Positions 23,303 to 32,319 of a stretch of DNA of 42,840 nucleotides are shown in pieces. The stretch is from Cytophagia bacterium (GTDB lineage: Bacteria; Bacteroidota; Bacteroidia; UBA7662). A program made the position numbers and the translations under genes. The stretch is from assembly GCA_009926405.1 (NCBI GenBank), contig RFOZ01000002.1, forward strand, positions 1-42,840. Direction: 5' to 3'. Each line of letters begins with the position of its first letter. Within the stretch, counting starts at the first letter, position 1. A model generated the notes under the pieces. It was not told the DNA's origin and did no database searches. It saw only the letters and a program-made list of their open reading frames with translations.

Positions 23303-24640
23303 TTAAAGTTCTGGCGCGACCATGGTTCGCCCGCGGCCGATGACCGCTAGCAAGGTCCCCTTGAACGGCGTGTTATGATAGGCTTGAGCCACCCCTCTGC
23401 TATAAAGAGGGGCGGAAGGGGCTTTGGACGAACCCGATGTTCCATACCCAGGATCAAAGACCACCCAACCGTTGGGTTGCCCTCGATCCATCGCGTCCAA
23501 AACCTGATGATGGATGCCCAGAACACGCTCCGGACCGTCGGTCAAGGCTTGTACAAGGCGGGATATCCAGCGTGATCGAAGGCGGGGGTTCAACTCGTAT
23601 CCGGCTTCAAGGGCGGCCAAAAATGCGTGCTGAATTCCGGCCTGTCCAAAGGCAGCTGCCGGGAATTCCACGTCTTTGGATTCGCTATCACCAGGCTGAT
23701 GATCTGAACAAACCACGGTAATGGTTCCGTCCAAGACACCTTGCATGAGGGCCAAGCGGTCGTTGGAACTGCGCAAGGGGGGATAGACTTTGAACGCCGT
23801 CCGAAAACCTTCGACATCGTCTTGGGTGGAGGCCAGGTGATGGGCTGCCACCCCACAAGACAAACGCTGACCCTGAGCCAAGGCTTGACGCACCCTTTCC
23901 ACCGATTCAGCACAGGAAATTTTGGAAAAATGGAGGTGTGCAGGACTTTTGAGGTAACGCAACAACGCAAGATCCCGGTCGATCGCCATGGTCTCGGCCA
24001 CGTCCGGCCATCCCGTCAAGCCCCATTGAACCGACAGCATGCTCTCGTGAACCTGGGCTCCGCGACCCAAGGCGGGTTCGCAGGGTACAACCATCAACGG
24101 CAAGGCTGTCATTCCTCCGTATTGCAAAAGGCGCAACATGGTCCCTGCATCGGGAACGGCCGCATTGGCGTTCGAAAAGGCCGAAGCGCCGTGGTGCTGC
24201 AAATCCAGCATATCGCTGCAGGCATCCCCGGCCAAACCTTCGGTCAAAGCCGCGGCAATACGGACCTCGACCGGTAAACCGGCGGCCTGATATAGCAAGG
24301 CGCTTATTTCGCCCCCGCTTTGGAGAACGGGTTGGGTATCGGGTTGTAGCAAAACCCGGGTAAAGCCGCCGGCCAAAGCTGCAAGGCTACCGCTTTCCAG
24401 GGTTTCACGGTTTTCAAAACCGGGCGTCCCAAAATGCGCATAGAGATCCGTAAATCCCCTGGATAAATGCAAGTCCTTGGACTTAATTACCTTGGCTCCG
24501 GATGTTTTGAGGCCGGTTCCCACCTTGGTGAGGACACCTTCCTCGATTAAAAAATCGGCTCGCTCCCCCTTCGGGGCTTTGGACCGCAGGTGACCGGGCA
24601 GAGGGCCGTGGAAACGGGCTTGTTGAAGGAGTATTTTCAT
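23303..24640 (-). CDS. Dihydroorotase-like amidohydrolase lacking most metal ligands
   Basis: This is a 445-residue amidohydrolase-superfamily protein of the class I dihydroorotase group. It shows GFTDLYAHFGTPGFENRET (residues 62-80), GGFTRVLLQPDTQP, MLDLQHHGASAFSNANAAV, VVCSDHQPGD and a C-terminal FKGTLLAVIGRGRTM. Canonical dihydroorotase ligands are largely altered: HxH reads Y67-A-H69, the His of the HAED-type loop is P186 (VVPCEP), and the His of the CHVS-type motif is K240 (HFSKIS). The Asp of the SDH motif (D313) remains. Such degenerate proteins recur in Bacteroidetes under the name PyrC, so catalysis is doubtful. The start ATG overlaps the BatA stop by four bases (ATGA). Confidence 0.85.
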   Translation of the reverse strand: MKILLQQARFHGPLPGHLRSKAPKGERADFLIEEGVLTKVGTGLKTSGAKVIKSKDLHLSRGFTDLYAHFGTPGFENRETLESGSLAALAGGFTRVLLQPDTQPVLQSGGEISALLYQAAGLPVEVRIAAALTEGLAGDACSDMLDLQHHGASAFSNANAAVPDAGTMLRLLQYGGMTALPLMVVPCEPALGRGAQVHESMLSVQWGLTGWPDVAETMAIDRDLALLRYLKSPAHLHFSKISCAESVERVRQALAQGQRLSCGVAAHHLASTQDDVEGFRTAFKVYPPLRSSNDRLALMQGVLDGTITVVCSDHQPGDSESKDVEFPAAAFGQAGIQHAFLAALEAGYELNPRLRSRWISRLVQALTDGPERVLGIHHQVLDAMDRGQPNGWVVFDPGYGTSGSSKAPSAPLYSRGVAQAYHNTPFKGTLLAVIGRGRTMVAPEL

Positions 24641-26691
24641 GCTTTGCGCCACCAAAGCAGCGCTGCTTCGAAGGCCAAAAATACCAAGCAAGCCCCGATT
24701 AACCACCGGGTGAGCGAAGACTCTGTACCGTAAATTCCATTCCAACGGACCAAGGCCTTCCCAACGGCCCCGTTCTCCCCAAGGGCATCGGGGTAGGATT
24801 GCCGCAATTCATCCAAACTCATCCCTCGAAGGTCCGATTCCAATGGTTCTTGGTTGAGGGCAAACCAAGGACCCGGAGGAGATTCCGAACCCGGATCCAA
24901 ACGATAAAAACCGGGCTTGGCTTGTTCCATGGAGGGCCTGAGTAGGCAACGCCCGTTCACAACCCGTATGAACGGCCGCCAGGCATGCTGATCCTGCCCG
25001 GTCGAATCCATCGGCCTTAATTTCCATTCACCAGGTTCATCCCAGGTTCCCGGAAATGGCAGCGACCATTCACGTTCCCCACCCAAGGTGCCGGTGTACG
25101 ATGGAGCCTTGAGCGAAGCCAAAGCGAGGCGAAACCAGACCGGAACAAAAAGGTCATGCCGAACCAGTTCCGTCCACTCGTCGGTGAGCGGCGATGCAAA
25201 ACGGTACTGGACGCCTTCCCCCTCGTTGACCTGCATCAGCAAGGGATCGCCGTTGTTGAGGGCCAAGAGGACCCGATCCCCCAATTGCGGTTTCTCGACC
25301 CGGTAACCTTGCACCCCTGGTAAGGTTTCAGGCCTGGGCCTGCGGGTGAGGGCCTGACCCAAAAAGTCTGACGATGCATCGACGCTTTGAACCCGAAACG
25401 AACCCCGTAACACAGGAGTTTCTTTGGAGAGCCGTCCCCAATCTCGGGAAGGCAACGGCGTCCATGTTCCGGAAAGCAAGGCAGGAATGAACACCGCGGT
25501 ACCACCCCTGTGGACCCATTCTTTGATTTGGCCCAAAGCCATGGCTTGCCCCTTTTCGGGCCATGCCTCCACCACCAACAAATCCACCGAATCCAGGTCC
25601 GGAATCGGACTTTCCATAACATTCGATAAACTCACCTGAACCAAGGTATCCGTCGCCCAAACCGATTGCACAAAGGGATTTGGCTTGCCTGAAACAAGGT
25701 GAAGAACCCGGATGGTTCGATGCATGGGTAGGCTTACAAAAAAAGTGTTATCCGCGGTGTAACCGGGGTCGTTTAGGCTCAAGGTTACCAAGCCGGCCTC
25801 AGCAGGTCCGGGAACAAATTCAAAGGTGTCCAAAAGCAAGGCCTTTCCTTCATCGCTCAGACTCATTAGGCTTTTGCGCTGATTCAACCAACGAAGTTCG
25901 GCCTGCAAGCGTAAACCGCTGGGCCATTCTCCATAAAATCGTGTTCGGAATACCAAACGATTGGGAAAACCGGGTCGTACCGTTGTTTCAATTAACCAAG
26001 CCGAGTCGATTACAGCGTTAAAAAACGAGCGATTCACCACAGGCTGCAAATGCACCTTGAAACCTGCGGCGGGCTCCGAAAAGGCCATTTGATTTTTTTG
26101 GAAATCCGAAAAGATCCAGGTTTGAATTTCGTTCAACCCGGCGTCCCCTTCCTGCTCCATTCGGCGACGAAATTGTTCCAAGACTGCACTTGCGCTTCGA
26201 CGTTGTTCGACGATTTGAACCCTGTCCAGCCATTCGGCCATGCGATGGGCTGGCAACCAACCGCTATGCCACGGGGCTCGGTCGTTGGTAATCAAAGCAA
26301 AACGGGCATCCCTTGGGCTCTTCTCCAACAAGGTCCGCACAGACTGTTTGGCTTGTTCCAGCAGCAATCCATCTTCCCCCTCCATCTGCATGCTGGGACT
26401 GTTGTCCAAGTAGATCAAGTGCTTTTGCCCGGCACCGGATAGAGCCGTGGCATCCCCCCAACGGGGTTCCGCAAATGCCATGACCATGGCCAGGATGGCC
26501 AACAATCGAATGGCAAGTAGAAGAAGTCGAAAAAGCCTCTCTCGGCGTCGAACGGGGATTTGTTGATGCAATAGCCAGTCAAGCCGGGTAAACAAGGCTT
26601 TTTGACGCAGACGAAAACCAAAGAAATGGATGTACAACGGTACAAGCCAAAGGGTCAGCCCCCACAACGCCGACGGTTGACCCAGTACCAT
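24637..26691 (-). CDS. BatA/VWA-domain inner-membrane protein
   Basis: This is a 684-residue protein. The N-terminal BatA-type segment has two helices (about 6-24 and 53-77) flanking the basic stretch with PVRRRERLFRLLLLAIRLL. Residues about 88-220 form a von Willebrand A-like domain with a MIDAS-type DNSPS (LIYLDNSPSMQME). The large middle part (about 220-600) is beta-rich and probably periplasmic and includes a glutamine-amidotransferase-like LLVVEAWPEKGQAM stretch. A C-terminal helix follows (RWLIGACLVFLAFEAALLWW). BatA-type proteins are common in Bacteroidetes; the role is unproven. I start at ATG 26691; a TTG at 26697 is also in frame. Confidence 0.85.
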   Translation of the reverse strand: MVLGQPSALWGLTLWLVPLYIHFFGFRLRQKALFTRLDWLLHQQIPVRRRERLFRLLLLAIRLLAILAMVMAFAEPRWGDATALSGAGQKHLIYLDNSPSMQMEGEDGLLLEQAKQSVRTLLEKSPRDARFALITNDRAPWHSGWLPAHRMAEWLDRVQIVEQRRSASAVLEQFRRRMEQEGDAGLNEIQTWIFSDFQKNQMAFSEPAAGFKVHLQPVVNRSFFNAVIDSAWLIETTVRPGFPNRLVFRTRFYGEWPSGLRLQAELRWLNQRKSLMSLSDEGKALLLDTFEFVPGPAEAGLVTLSLNDPGYTADNTFFVSLPMHRTIRVLHLVSGKPNPFVQSVWATDTLVQVSLSNVMESPIPDLDSVDLLVVEAWPEKGQAMALGQIKEWVHRGGTAVFIPALLSGTWTPLPSRDWGRLSKETPVLRGSFRVQSVDASSDFLGQALTRRPRPETLPGVQGYRVEKPQLGDRVLLALNNGDPLLMQVNEGEGVQYRFASPLTDEWTELVRHDLFVPVWFRLALASLKAPSYTGTLGGEREWSLPFPGTWDEPGEWKLRPMDSTGQDQHAWRPFIRVVNGRCLLRPSMEQAKPGFYRLDPGSESPPGPWFALNQEPLESDLRGMSLDELRQSYPDALGENGAVGKALVRWNGIYGTESSLTRWLIGACLVFLAFEAALLWWRKA

Positions 26692-26697
26692 GGGCAA

Positions 26698-27615
26698 TTA
26701 AACCTCTTCGGGCCAAATCCAGGCCTCGGGCACCACGTTCGAGCGGACTTTCTCCAGAAAATTTTGGACGTATAAACCGCGGTATTCCAAACAAACGGCG
26801 GTCAACCAACGACCCCGAACCCAACGAGGGGTTAAACGAACGGAATAGCCAAGACCACGCAGGTTTGCCAACTTGGCCTCGGCCAAAGGCTTTTGGGAGT
26901 ACAGCCCCACCACCACACGATGCACCGGACACCACGATGGTTGGATCGCCGATCCTGGCTCCTCGATGGGAGACATCAGCGTTGCCTGACGCAGACAAGG
27001 ATCAAAAGGATCTGTCAAACGCGTGAAAGGGACCGTCGTCAAAAAAGTTCCGGGGTAACCGGCCAAGGCCAGGCCCTTCCCGTTGGCTGTATCCGTCCCA
27101 TCAACCACCAAAGCAAACCGACTCAACCCCACCAGGGCCAACCATGCGAAGGCATAGACCCATACGGAACGACCGGACCTGGTTCGAGAACGGGTCGAAC
27201 TGGAACCAGAACGGATCGGACTGGTATTTTTTAGTTGGCTTCGGCGGGTCCAATTCACCGGTGCCCATCCATAATGGGGATGGTCATCGGACAAGACGCC
27301 GGGATCGGCCATCAATTCCACACCTTGTTCCACCTTGCGCAAAAGGCCCCATCCTTCAACATGAAGAGAACCACCCTGGGTTCCAACCAATTCGAGGGCC
27401 GAACGCAGGGGTTCGATTAAATGCAAGGTTTCCAAGGACGCCGAGACCTCGGGGCCTTGGGGGATAAAAAGCCAGTGATAGCGAGGTGAGCGTAGGCGGG
27501 ACTCGGAGGCCTGCCAGCGAGCGCCTTCCATGGTATAAACGACCTGACCAAAGCCGGCAAGGGTGGCGGAACTGCGAATGCAGCGCAATCGTTCTTGGTC
27601 CAAAGGCAGCGTCAT
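26698..27615 (-). CDS. Membrane protein with C-terminal SPOR-like domain and possible HU/CCDC81-like N-terminus
   Basis: This is a 305-residue protein. The cytoplasmic N-terminus (1-125) contains two short beta-turn motifs (LAGFGQVVYTMEGARW, LHVEGWGLLRKVEQG) resembling the paired HU-CCDC81 repeats of Bacteroidetes, though weakly. A basic Ser/Arg linker (125-149) precedes one helix (150-172). The periplasmic C-terminus (about 228-302) has SPOR-like spacing: HRVVVGLYSQKPLAEAKLANL, then LGYSVRL, then a final AWIWP. SPOR domains bind denuded peptidoglycan at division sites. The assignment is by pattern only. I start at ATG 27615, 13 bases after the previous stop; the frame extends upstream to 27666 but would overlap. 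Confidence 0.6.
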   Translation of the reverse strand: MTLPLDQERLRCIRSSATLAGFGQVVYTMEGARWQASESRLRSPRYHWLFIPQGPEVSASLETLHLIEPLRSALELVGTQGGSLHVEGWGLLRKVEQGVELMADPGVLSDDHPHYGWAPVNWTRRSQLKNTSPIRSGSSSTRSRTRSGRSVWVYAFAWLALVGLSRFALVVDGTDTANGKGLALAGYPGTFLTTVPFTRLTDPFDPCLRQATLMSPIEEPGSAIQPSWCPVHRVVVGLYSQKPLAEAKLANLRGLGYSVRLTPRWVRGRWLTAVCLEYRGLYVQNFLEKVRSNVVPEAWIWPEEV

Positions 27616-27628
27616 GCTCAAATTTACA

Positions 27629-29272
27629 TCAAAGTTGCTTTCTCCATTCCAATTGCAAGAGCGCACCCCCGTACAATTCTTCGGCCCACCGGAAAACCAA
27701 CGGACCCTGACGCTGCCTAAAAACCAAGGACCAAACCCCAGCGGCTCCGGTGTTTTTGTCCAAGGCCAGGTCCATGGACCAGGGTGACTTCAAGGGAGCG
27801 GTCGAAGACAGGTTAGACCCCAGCCCGTAGATCATCGCATCACCACGCCATTTCAAGCCCTTGCCTACGGGGCCTTTCAATTTAATTCCTGCATAAGCGC
27901 TGGGTTGCAGACCAGGCAGGGCCTTGGATTGACCATCGTCCAACATACCCTGGGCGCCCCACTGCAAGGACAAACGGTAGCGATCTCCCACCGAAGTGGT
28001 CCACAAACTGTTCAAATCCCATCGCAGGGCCGTTTCCAAATGAAAAGTTCGAACCCCAAAAGCTTCGCGATTATCGGCTTCAAAAAAGCGCAGATTGTTC
28101 CAACGGCCCAAAGCCAAACGATGCTCGCCTTGCCAGGACTTGAGCAGGCCGTGCTTCCAGCGAACGAAGCCTTCGAAACGGTTCACCGAGGCGCCGTAGG
28201 AATTCAATCGAAAAAGGGTCGGGTATCGCCCCGTCCAATCGTACAAAGACGCTTGTTGAATCCCGGAGACCAGCCCTGCTTCCAAGAGACCCGAAAGGCC
28301 TGATGGACCCAAGGAACGCTCGACACCAAAATCAGGCAAAAGAACCCAACCCGTTTGGAGGTCGTCCTTCAAAAAGGCCAAGGTGGGTGCCAGTTTCCAC
28401 CGAAACAACCCTCCGCCCTGTTGCAAGGAGAATCCCATGGTCCCCAGCTGGCGATTCCCGCTCATTTCATCGGTGTTCCACAACGCCATCGCATACGAGA
28501 ACTTTCCTTGAAGTGTCAAATTTTCAAAACGAACCGTCGAACGATGCGCCATATCAAAACCCCATTCTCCCAATCCATTCCCGCCGGAATAACCATGCAG
28601 GGTCACCCGATTCAAGGTCATCAAACCCTCCAAACGCTTGTTTTCCTTTTCCTGCTCCCAGCCAGGCTTCAGCCAAAAATGCAGGTAAGGAGACTTTTTC
28701 TCGTCAACGGAAACCTGCATTGAACGAAGACGGGTTTCCAGCGACCACCTCTGACCGTTGGCCTGAGGGGCGGATTCCATCCAAAACGAAGGCAAGAACC
28801 CGCGGATACGGGGATCAGGCCCCGATGCGGGGCCCCAAGGTCCGGCCGCCCCTTGAACCGATGCAAGCCAATGCCAGGATTTGGACGCCACCTTGACCGG
28901 ACCTGAGCCGGTCCAACCCAGATTTCCCCGCTGCCAAGGCCAAAAACCAAGGGTCCATTGACGATGATTTTTTTCGATGGGTGGACGCGTTTCGAACGAG
29001 GCCCGGGGCCAACGGGGCTCGACCATCAAGGAGCCATCTGGGAGACGATCCAGGGTATCCATAACATAAGTCAAAGACGTTGTTTTGGATTCTTCACGCA
29101 ATGGAATGGGATCGGTGCTGTATCGAAACCACTCGGGTAGGTGCGGATCGTACGATCGAACAATACGGACCGGGCTTCCGGAGAGCAAGGAGTCCTGAGC
29201 CTTGACCCATCCGGCCTCGAGTAGGCCCGGTATCAACCAGACCAACCACCTTAATTGTTTCACGGTTGCCAT
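27629..29272 (-). CDS. Predicted outer-membrane beta-barrel protein
   Basis: This is a 547-residue protein with a signal peptide (hydrophobic WLVWLIPGLLEAG, cleavage near VKAQ). The rest is rich in aromatic-ended amphipathic strands (RWSLETRLRSMQVSV, GKFSYAMALWNT, FRWKLAPTLAFLKDD) and ends in LQLEWRKQL, as in outer-membrane barrels. No plug or TonB box is visible. Family unknown. The start is ambiguous: ATG at 29272 overlaps the TPR stop by 13 bases, whereas GTG at 29263 would overlap by four (GTGA). It follows the TPR and TonB receptor genes, which suggests an envelope complex. Confidence 0.7.
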   Translation of the reverse strand: MATVKQLRWLVWLIPGLLEAGWVKAQDSLLSGSPVRIVRSYDPHLPEWFRYSTDPIPLREESKTTSLTYVMDTLDRLPDGSLMVEPRWPRASFETRPPIEKNHRQWTLGFWPWQRGNLGWTGSGPVKVASKSWHWLASVQGAAGPWGPASGPDPRIRGFLPSFWMESAPQANGQRWSLETRLRSMQVSVDEKKSPYLHFWLKPGWEQEKENKRLEGLMTLNRVTLHGYSGGNGLGEWGFDMAHRSTVRFENLTLQGKFSYAMALWNTDEMSGNRQLGTMGFSLQQGGGLFRWKLAPTLAFLKDDLQTGWVLLPDFGVERSLGPSGLSGLLEAGLVSGIQQASLYDWTGRYPTLFRLNSYGASVNRFEGFVRWKHGLLKSWQGEHRLALGRWNNLRFFEADNREAFGVRTFHLETALRWDLNSLWTTSVGDRYRLSLQWGAQGMLDDGQSKALPGLQPSAYAGIKLKGPVGKGLKWRGDAMIYGLGSNLSSTAPLKSPWSMDLALDKNTGAAGVWSLVFRQRQGPLVFRWAEELYGGALLQLEWRKQL

Positions 29273-32200
29273 TCTTTGATGCGATTTTCGGCCATACGAG
29301 TCCATTCATCCGGCTCTCTACCTTCAATAAGATTGCGAAGGACCGCCAAGGCCTGTTCCTTTTCTTTGATCGCGTAGAGATTCTCCGCCAAAAGGAGGAG
29401 ACCCCTTCCGTACCACTCACTAAACTGAGGCCAACGATCGGTCAGGTCAAAAAGCAAGTCTTGGGAAACGGTGTAATCCTTCCGCTCAAAGGCCATGGAG
29501 GCCAAATCGTAAAGAGATCGGGCCGCCCATTCGGTCAACGATGAATCGGCCAATCGCCTGAGCATGCGCTGGGCCAGAGCGGCTTGCCCCCGATAGCGCG
29601 ATGCATTCGCGGCATGCCATTCCATCTCATCTTGATCGTTCCGACCCCACTCGGGTCCCGCTCGATGACGCTTGACCAAGGAGTCCACCGAAGAATAATC
29701 CTTGAGCAGGGTGCTGGCCCGAATCAGCCCCATAACAGCCTCCAAACGAGATGATTGAGAAAAGGTTCCCGCCAACAATTTACGGTAAACATCCACGGAA
29801 CCTCGCAGGTTCTGGATCCCGGAATAAACGAGGGCCAGCTTGAGCATAGCGCGCTCCGTAAAAAGGTTCTGAGGCATGGCCAACAAAGCCTCCAAGTCTT
29901 GGCGAAGCATCGCAGGATCCCCAACTTTTTCGGCAGCGACTGAACGATAATACAAAGCATTGGCTTTGAAAGACCCCCCGGGGTACTCCTGCAAGTATTG
30001 GGTATAAGACGCCAACGCCTCAAAAAACTTACCGGCATCCAAACTGTATTGGGCCGATTCGTAAAGTATCGAATCTCGCGGATCGTCTTGCAAGGCCAAC
30101 AAACCATTCTTGCCCGCAATATCCAGGTACTTCTGAGGCCTATTGTTCCGAATACACCACTGGCGTAATTCAAAAAGTGCATCCTTGGCTTCGGGCAAAC
30201 CGGCGGCCTCTCGAATCACATCCTCAAAGACAGCCATGGCCAGGCTATCCTTTTGTTGTTCCAGGAAGACCGAACCTTGCAAATTCATCGCCACAAAGGC
30301 CAAACGATGACGTGGATACCCTTGACGCAGTAAATCAATGCAAACCAAGGCCGAATCAAACGCAAATTCTTGGTAACAGGTCATCGCCAATTCCATCAGC
30401 GCATACATGCGGTAATCCGAAGGAGGTTCTTGGAGGACGAGCGAGCTCAATTCTTGACGCTTCCGGTCGTTGTTGCGCAAAATCCCATAACAAATGGCCA
30501 ACTGGTACCGGGCATAGTCCACATCCCGCTCAAGGTCATGAATACAAAAATTGAATTGCCGAATAGCGGCTTCGATTTGGCCATCGCGCAGGTACGCATC
30601 GGCCAAACGGGTGTATGCGTCCCTGTGCATGGCAGCTTCGACTTCGCTAAGCGCGCCCATGGCTTGACCTTCCTTCACCGCCTGGTTCAAGTAACGCACC
30701 GCCTGGGCCGGGCGCTCCAGCTTGAAGGAAAGGTGACCGAGCTGATAATAAGCCGCCATGGGATGGCAACCCCATTCCCGAAGCTGGGATGAAAAACAAC
30801 CGAAGTCCACGAAATTCTTCATCCACAAAAGGGCCTGGTTGTATTCTCCCACCTTGTGGTACAATTCAGATTTCCAAAAAAGAGTCGCTGCCCGAAGATT
30901 GGAATCCACCGGATAAAGCAGCGAAGAATCTAAATAAGGAAGGCATTCGACATAGCGACGTTGATTAAACCAGGTCAGACCCTGTTGGTAATAAAGACGC
31001 TGCAACAAACCTTGAAGTCGAGGCGTTTTGTTGGAGACGGAACGCAAAATGCGAAGCGATTCCAGGTAATGGTGAGCACGCATGGCCAAGTCGCTCAAGT
31101 ATTCGCTGAGTTCTTCGCGATGCTTGCTCTGCGGGTATTGGAGAAGGAAAGCCGCAAGTGCCCTGAAATTGGACGGGGATTCCCCCACCTCGTAACTCAA
31201 TTTGGCATAGAGGTAAAAAGCCTTTTCTCTCCATTCACCGTCCAATTCGCGTTCGGTTATTCGTTGGAAGGCCGCTCGGGCTCGGGCCTTGTATCGGTCC
31301 GGACCGGATTCACCGGCCTTGGCCAACCAGGCCCAACCCATTACACCGTACGCCGTGGACTTGACCGAATCAGGCCAGGATTCAAGTCCCTTGACCAAGC
31401 TCAAAATCGTGTCCCATGAACCTGTCAACGATAACATCGAACACCACCGCAGGGTATCGTCCACCGTAGGCGTAAATCCTGTTGCCACCGACGCCCTCCA
31501 AAAATTCGTGTACGCCTGGGGTTGGGCTGCTTGGTAGGCCAAACTCAACCCCAAACGCATCAAACCTTTGGCATCCGGATTTTGAGCCAAAACAACCTGC
31601 TGGCTATCCAAAAATTGCAGAACGCCCAGCGTATCCCCCTGCATGGTCCGGGCCCAAGCCAACGGATAAGCACAGCGGGGGCCAAAAACAGAGTCCGTCT
31701 TCAATTCAGACACCAGGGCAAGGACGGACGCAGCTTCTTGCTGCCGAAGGCGCAAGACGAGGAGCGCGTAACGGGCGGGGTTCCTGTAAGGGCCTTCGGA
31801 ACCAGCCGCCTGCATCCAATGCGCTGCGGCCGCCGCAGTATCCGCAGACAACCGCAAAAACCCACGCATATAATGGTATTGTTGGGCTTCAGACCAATCC
31901 AAGCGGTACCAATTCAGGGAATCCAAGCATAGGCTGGCTTCTGAAATCCGATCCTCTTGCAATAAATACGTGGCATAGGCCAATTGAACCGTGGGCAAGG
32001 ACGGATGTTCCGGATGGTTGAGAAGGAAATCCTCGCACAATGGATCGGCTTCAGGTCGTCGATCGGCCACGGCTTGCAAACACTGAGCCAAACCCTTGAT
32101 CTCCGGGTCGGGTTCGGATGCCCGTAACAACAGACCGGCGAGGGCATGCTCCTGCCGCAAAGACCAGGTCTTGATCTCCTCCCCAAACCACCGATCCTCG

Positions 32201-32319
32201 GTAGGTGGCCTCCAACCCTGGGCATTGGCTCCGTTGAACCACCCAAGGAGAAACAGGCCTAACCATCCCACGCTATTTGCAATCCAAATGCTACGCATGG
32301 AATCGTGGGTTCGTCGCAT
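29260..32319 (-). CDS. Secreted or periplasmic tetratricopeptide-repeat protein
   Basis: This is a 1019-residue, almost wholly helical protein with an N-terminal signal peptide (WIANSVGWLGLFLLGWF, cleavage near GANAQ). TPR-like helix pairs run throughout, for example YYQLGHLSFKLERPAQAVRYL, AYTRLADAYLRDGQIEAAIRQF, ALYYRSVAAEKVG and GLLLLAENLYAIKEKEQALAVL. Such arrays serve as protein-docking scaffolds, here in the periplasm or at the inner face of the outer membrane. The start ATG overlaps the last base of the TonB receptor stop (TGATG); an internal ATG at 32298 would also give a good signal peptide. Its partners are probably the flanking receptor and barrel protein. Confidence 0.88.
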   Translation of the reverse strand: MRRTHDSMRSIWIANSVGWLGLFLLGWFNGANAQGWRPPTEDRWFGEEIKTWSLRQEHALAGLLLRASEPDPEIKGLAQCLQAVADRRPEADPLCEDFLLNHPEHPSLPTVQLAYATYLLQEDRISEASLCLDSLNWYRLDWSEAQQYHYMRGFLRLSADTAAAAAHWMQAAGSEGPYRNPARYALLVLRLRQQEAASVLALVSELKTDSVFGPRCAYPLAWARTMQGDTLGVLQFLDSQQVVLAQNPDAKGLMRLGLSLAYQAAQPQAYTNFWRASVATGFTPTVDDTLRWCSMLSLTGSWDTILSLVKGLESWPDSVKSTAYGVMGWAWLAKAGESGPDRYKARARAAFQRITERELDGEWREKAFYLYAKLSYEVGESPSNFRALAAFLLQYPQSKHREELSEYLSDLAMRAHHYLESLRILRSVSNKTPRLQGLLQRLYYQQGLTWFNQRRYVECLPYLDSSLLYPVDSNLRAATLFWKSELYHKVGEYNQALLWMKNFVDFGCFSSQLREWGCHPMAAYYQLGHLSFKLERPAQAVRYLNQAVKEGQAMGALSEVEAAMHRDAYTRLADAYLRDGQIEAAIRQFNFCIHDLERDVDYARYQLAICYGILRNNDRKRQELSSLVLQEPPSDYRMYALMELAMTCYQEFAFDSALVCIDLLRQGYPRHRLAFVAMNLQGSVFLEQQKDSLAMAVFEDVIREAAGLPEAKDALFELRQWCIRNNRPQKYLDIAGKNGLLALQDDPRDSILYESAQYSLDAGKFFEALASYTQYLQEYPGGSFKANALYYRSVAAEKVGDPAMLRQDLEALLAMPQNLFTERAMLKLALVYSGIQNLRGSVDVYRKLLAGTFSQSSRLEAVMGLIRASTLLKDYSSVDSLVKRHRAGPEWGRNDQDEMEWHAANASRYRGQAALAQRMLRRLADSSLTEWAARSLYDLASMAFERKDYTVSQDLLFDLTDRWPQFSEWYGRGLLLLAENLYAIKEKEQALAVLRNLIEGREPDEWTRMAENRIKEWQP

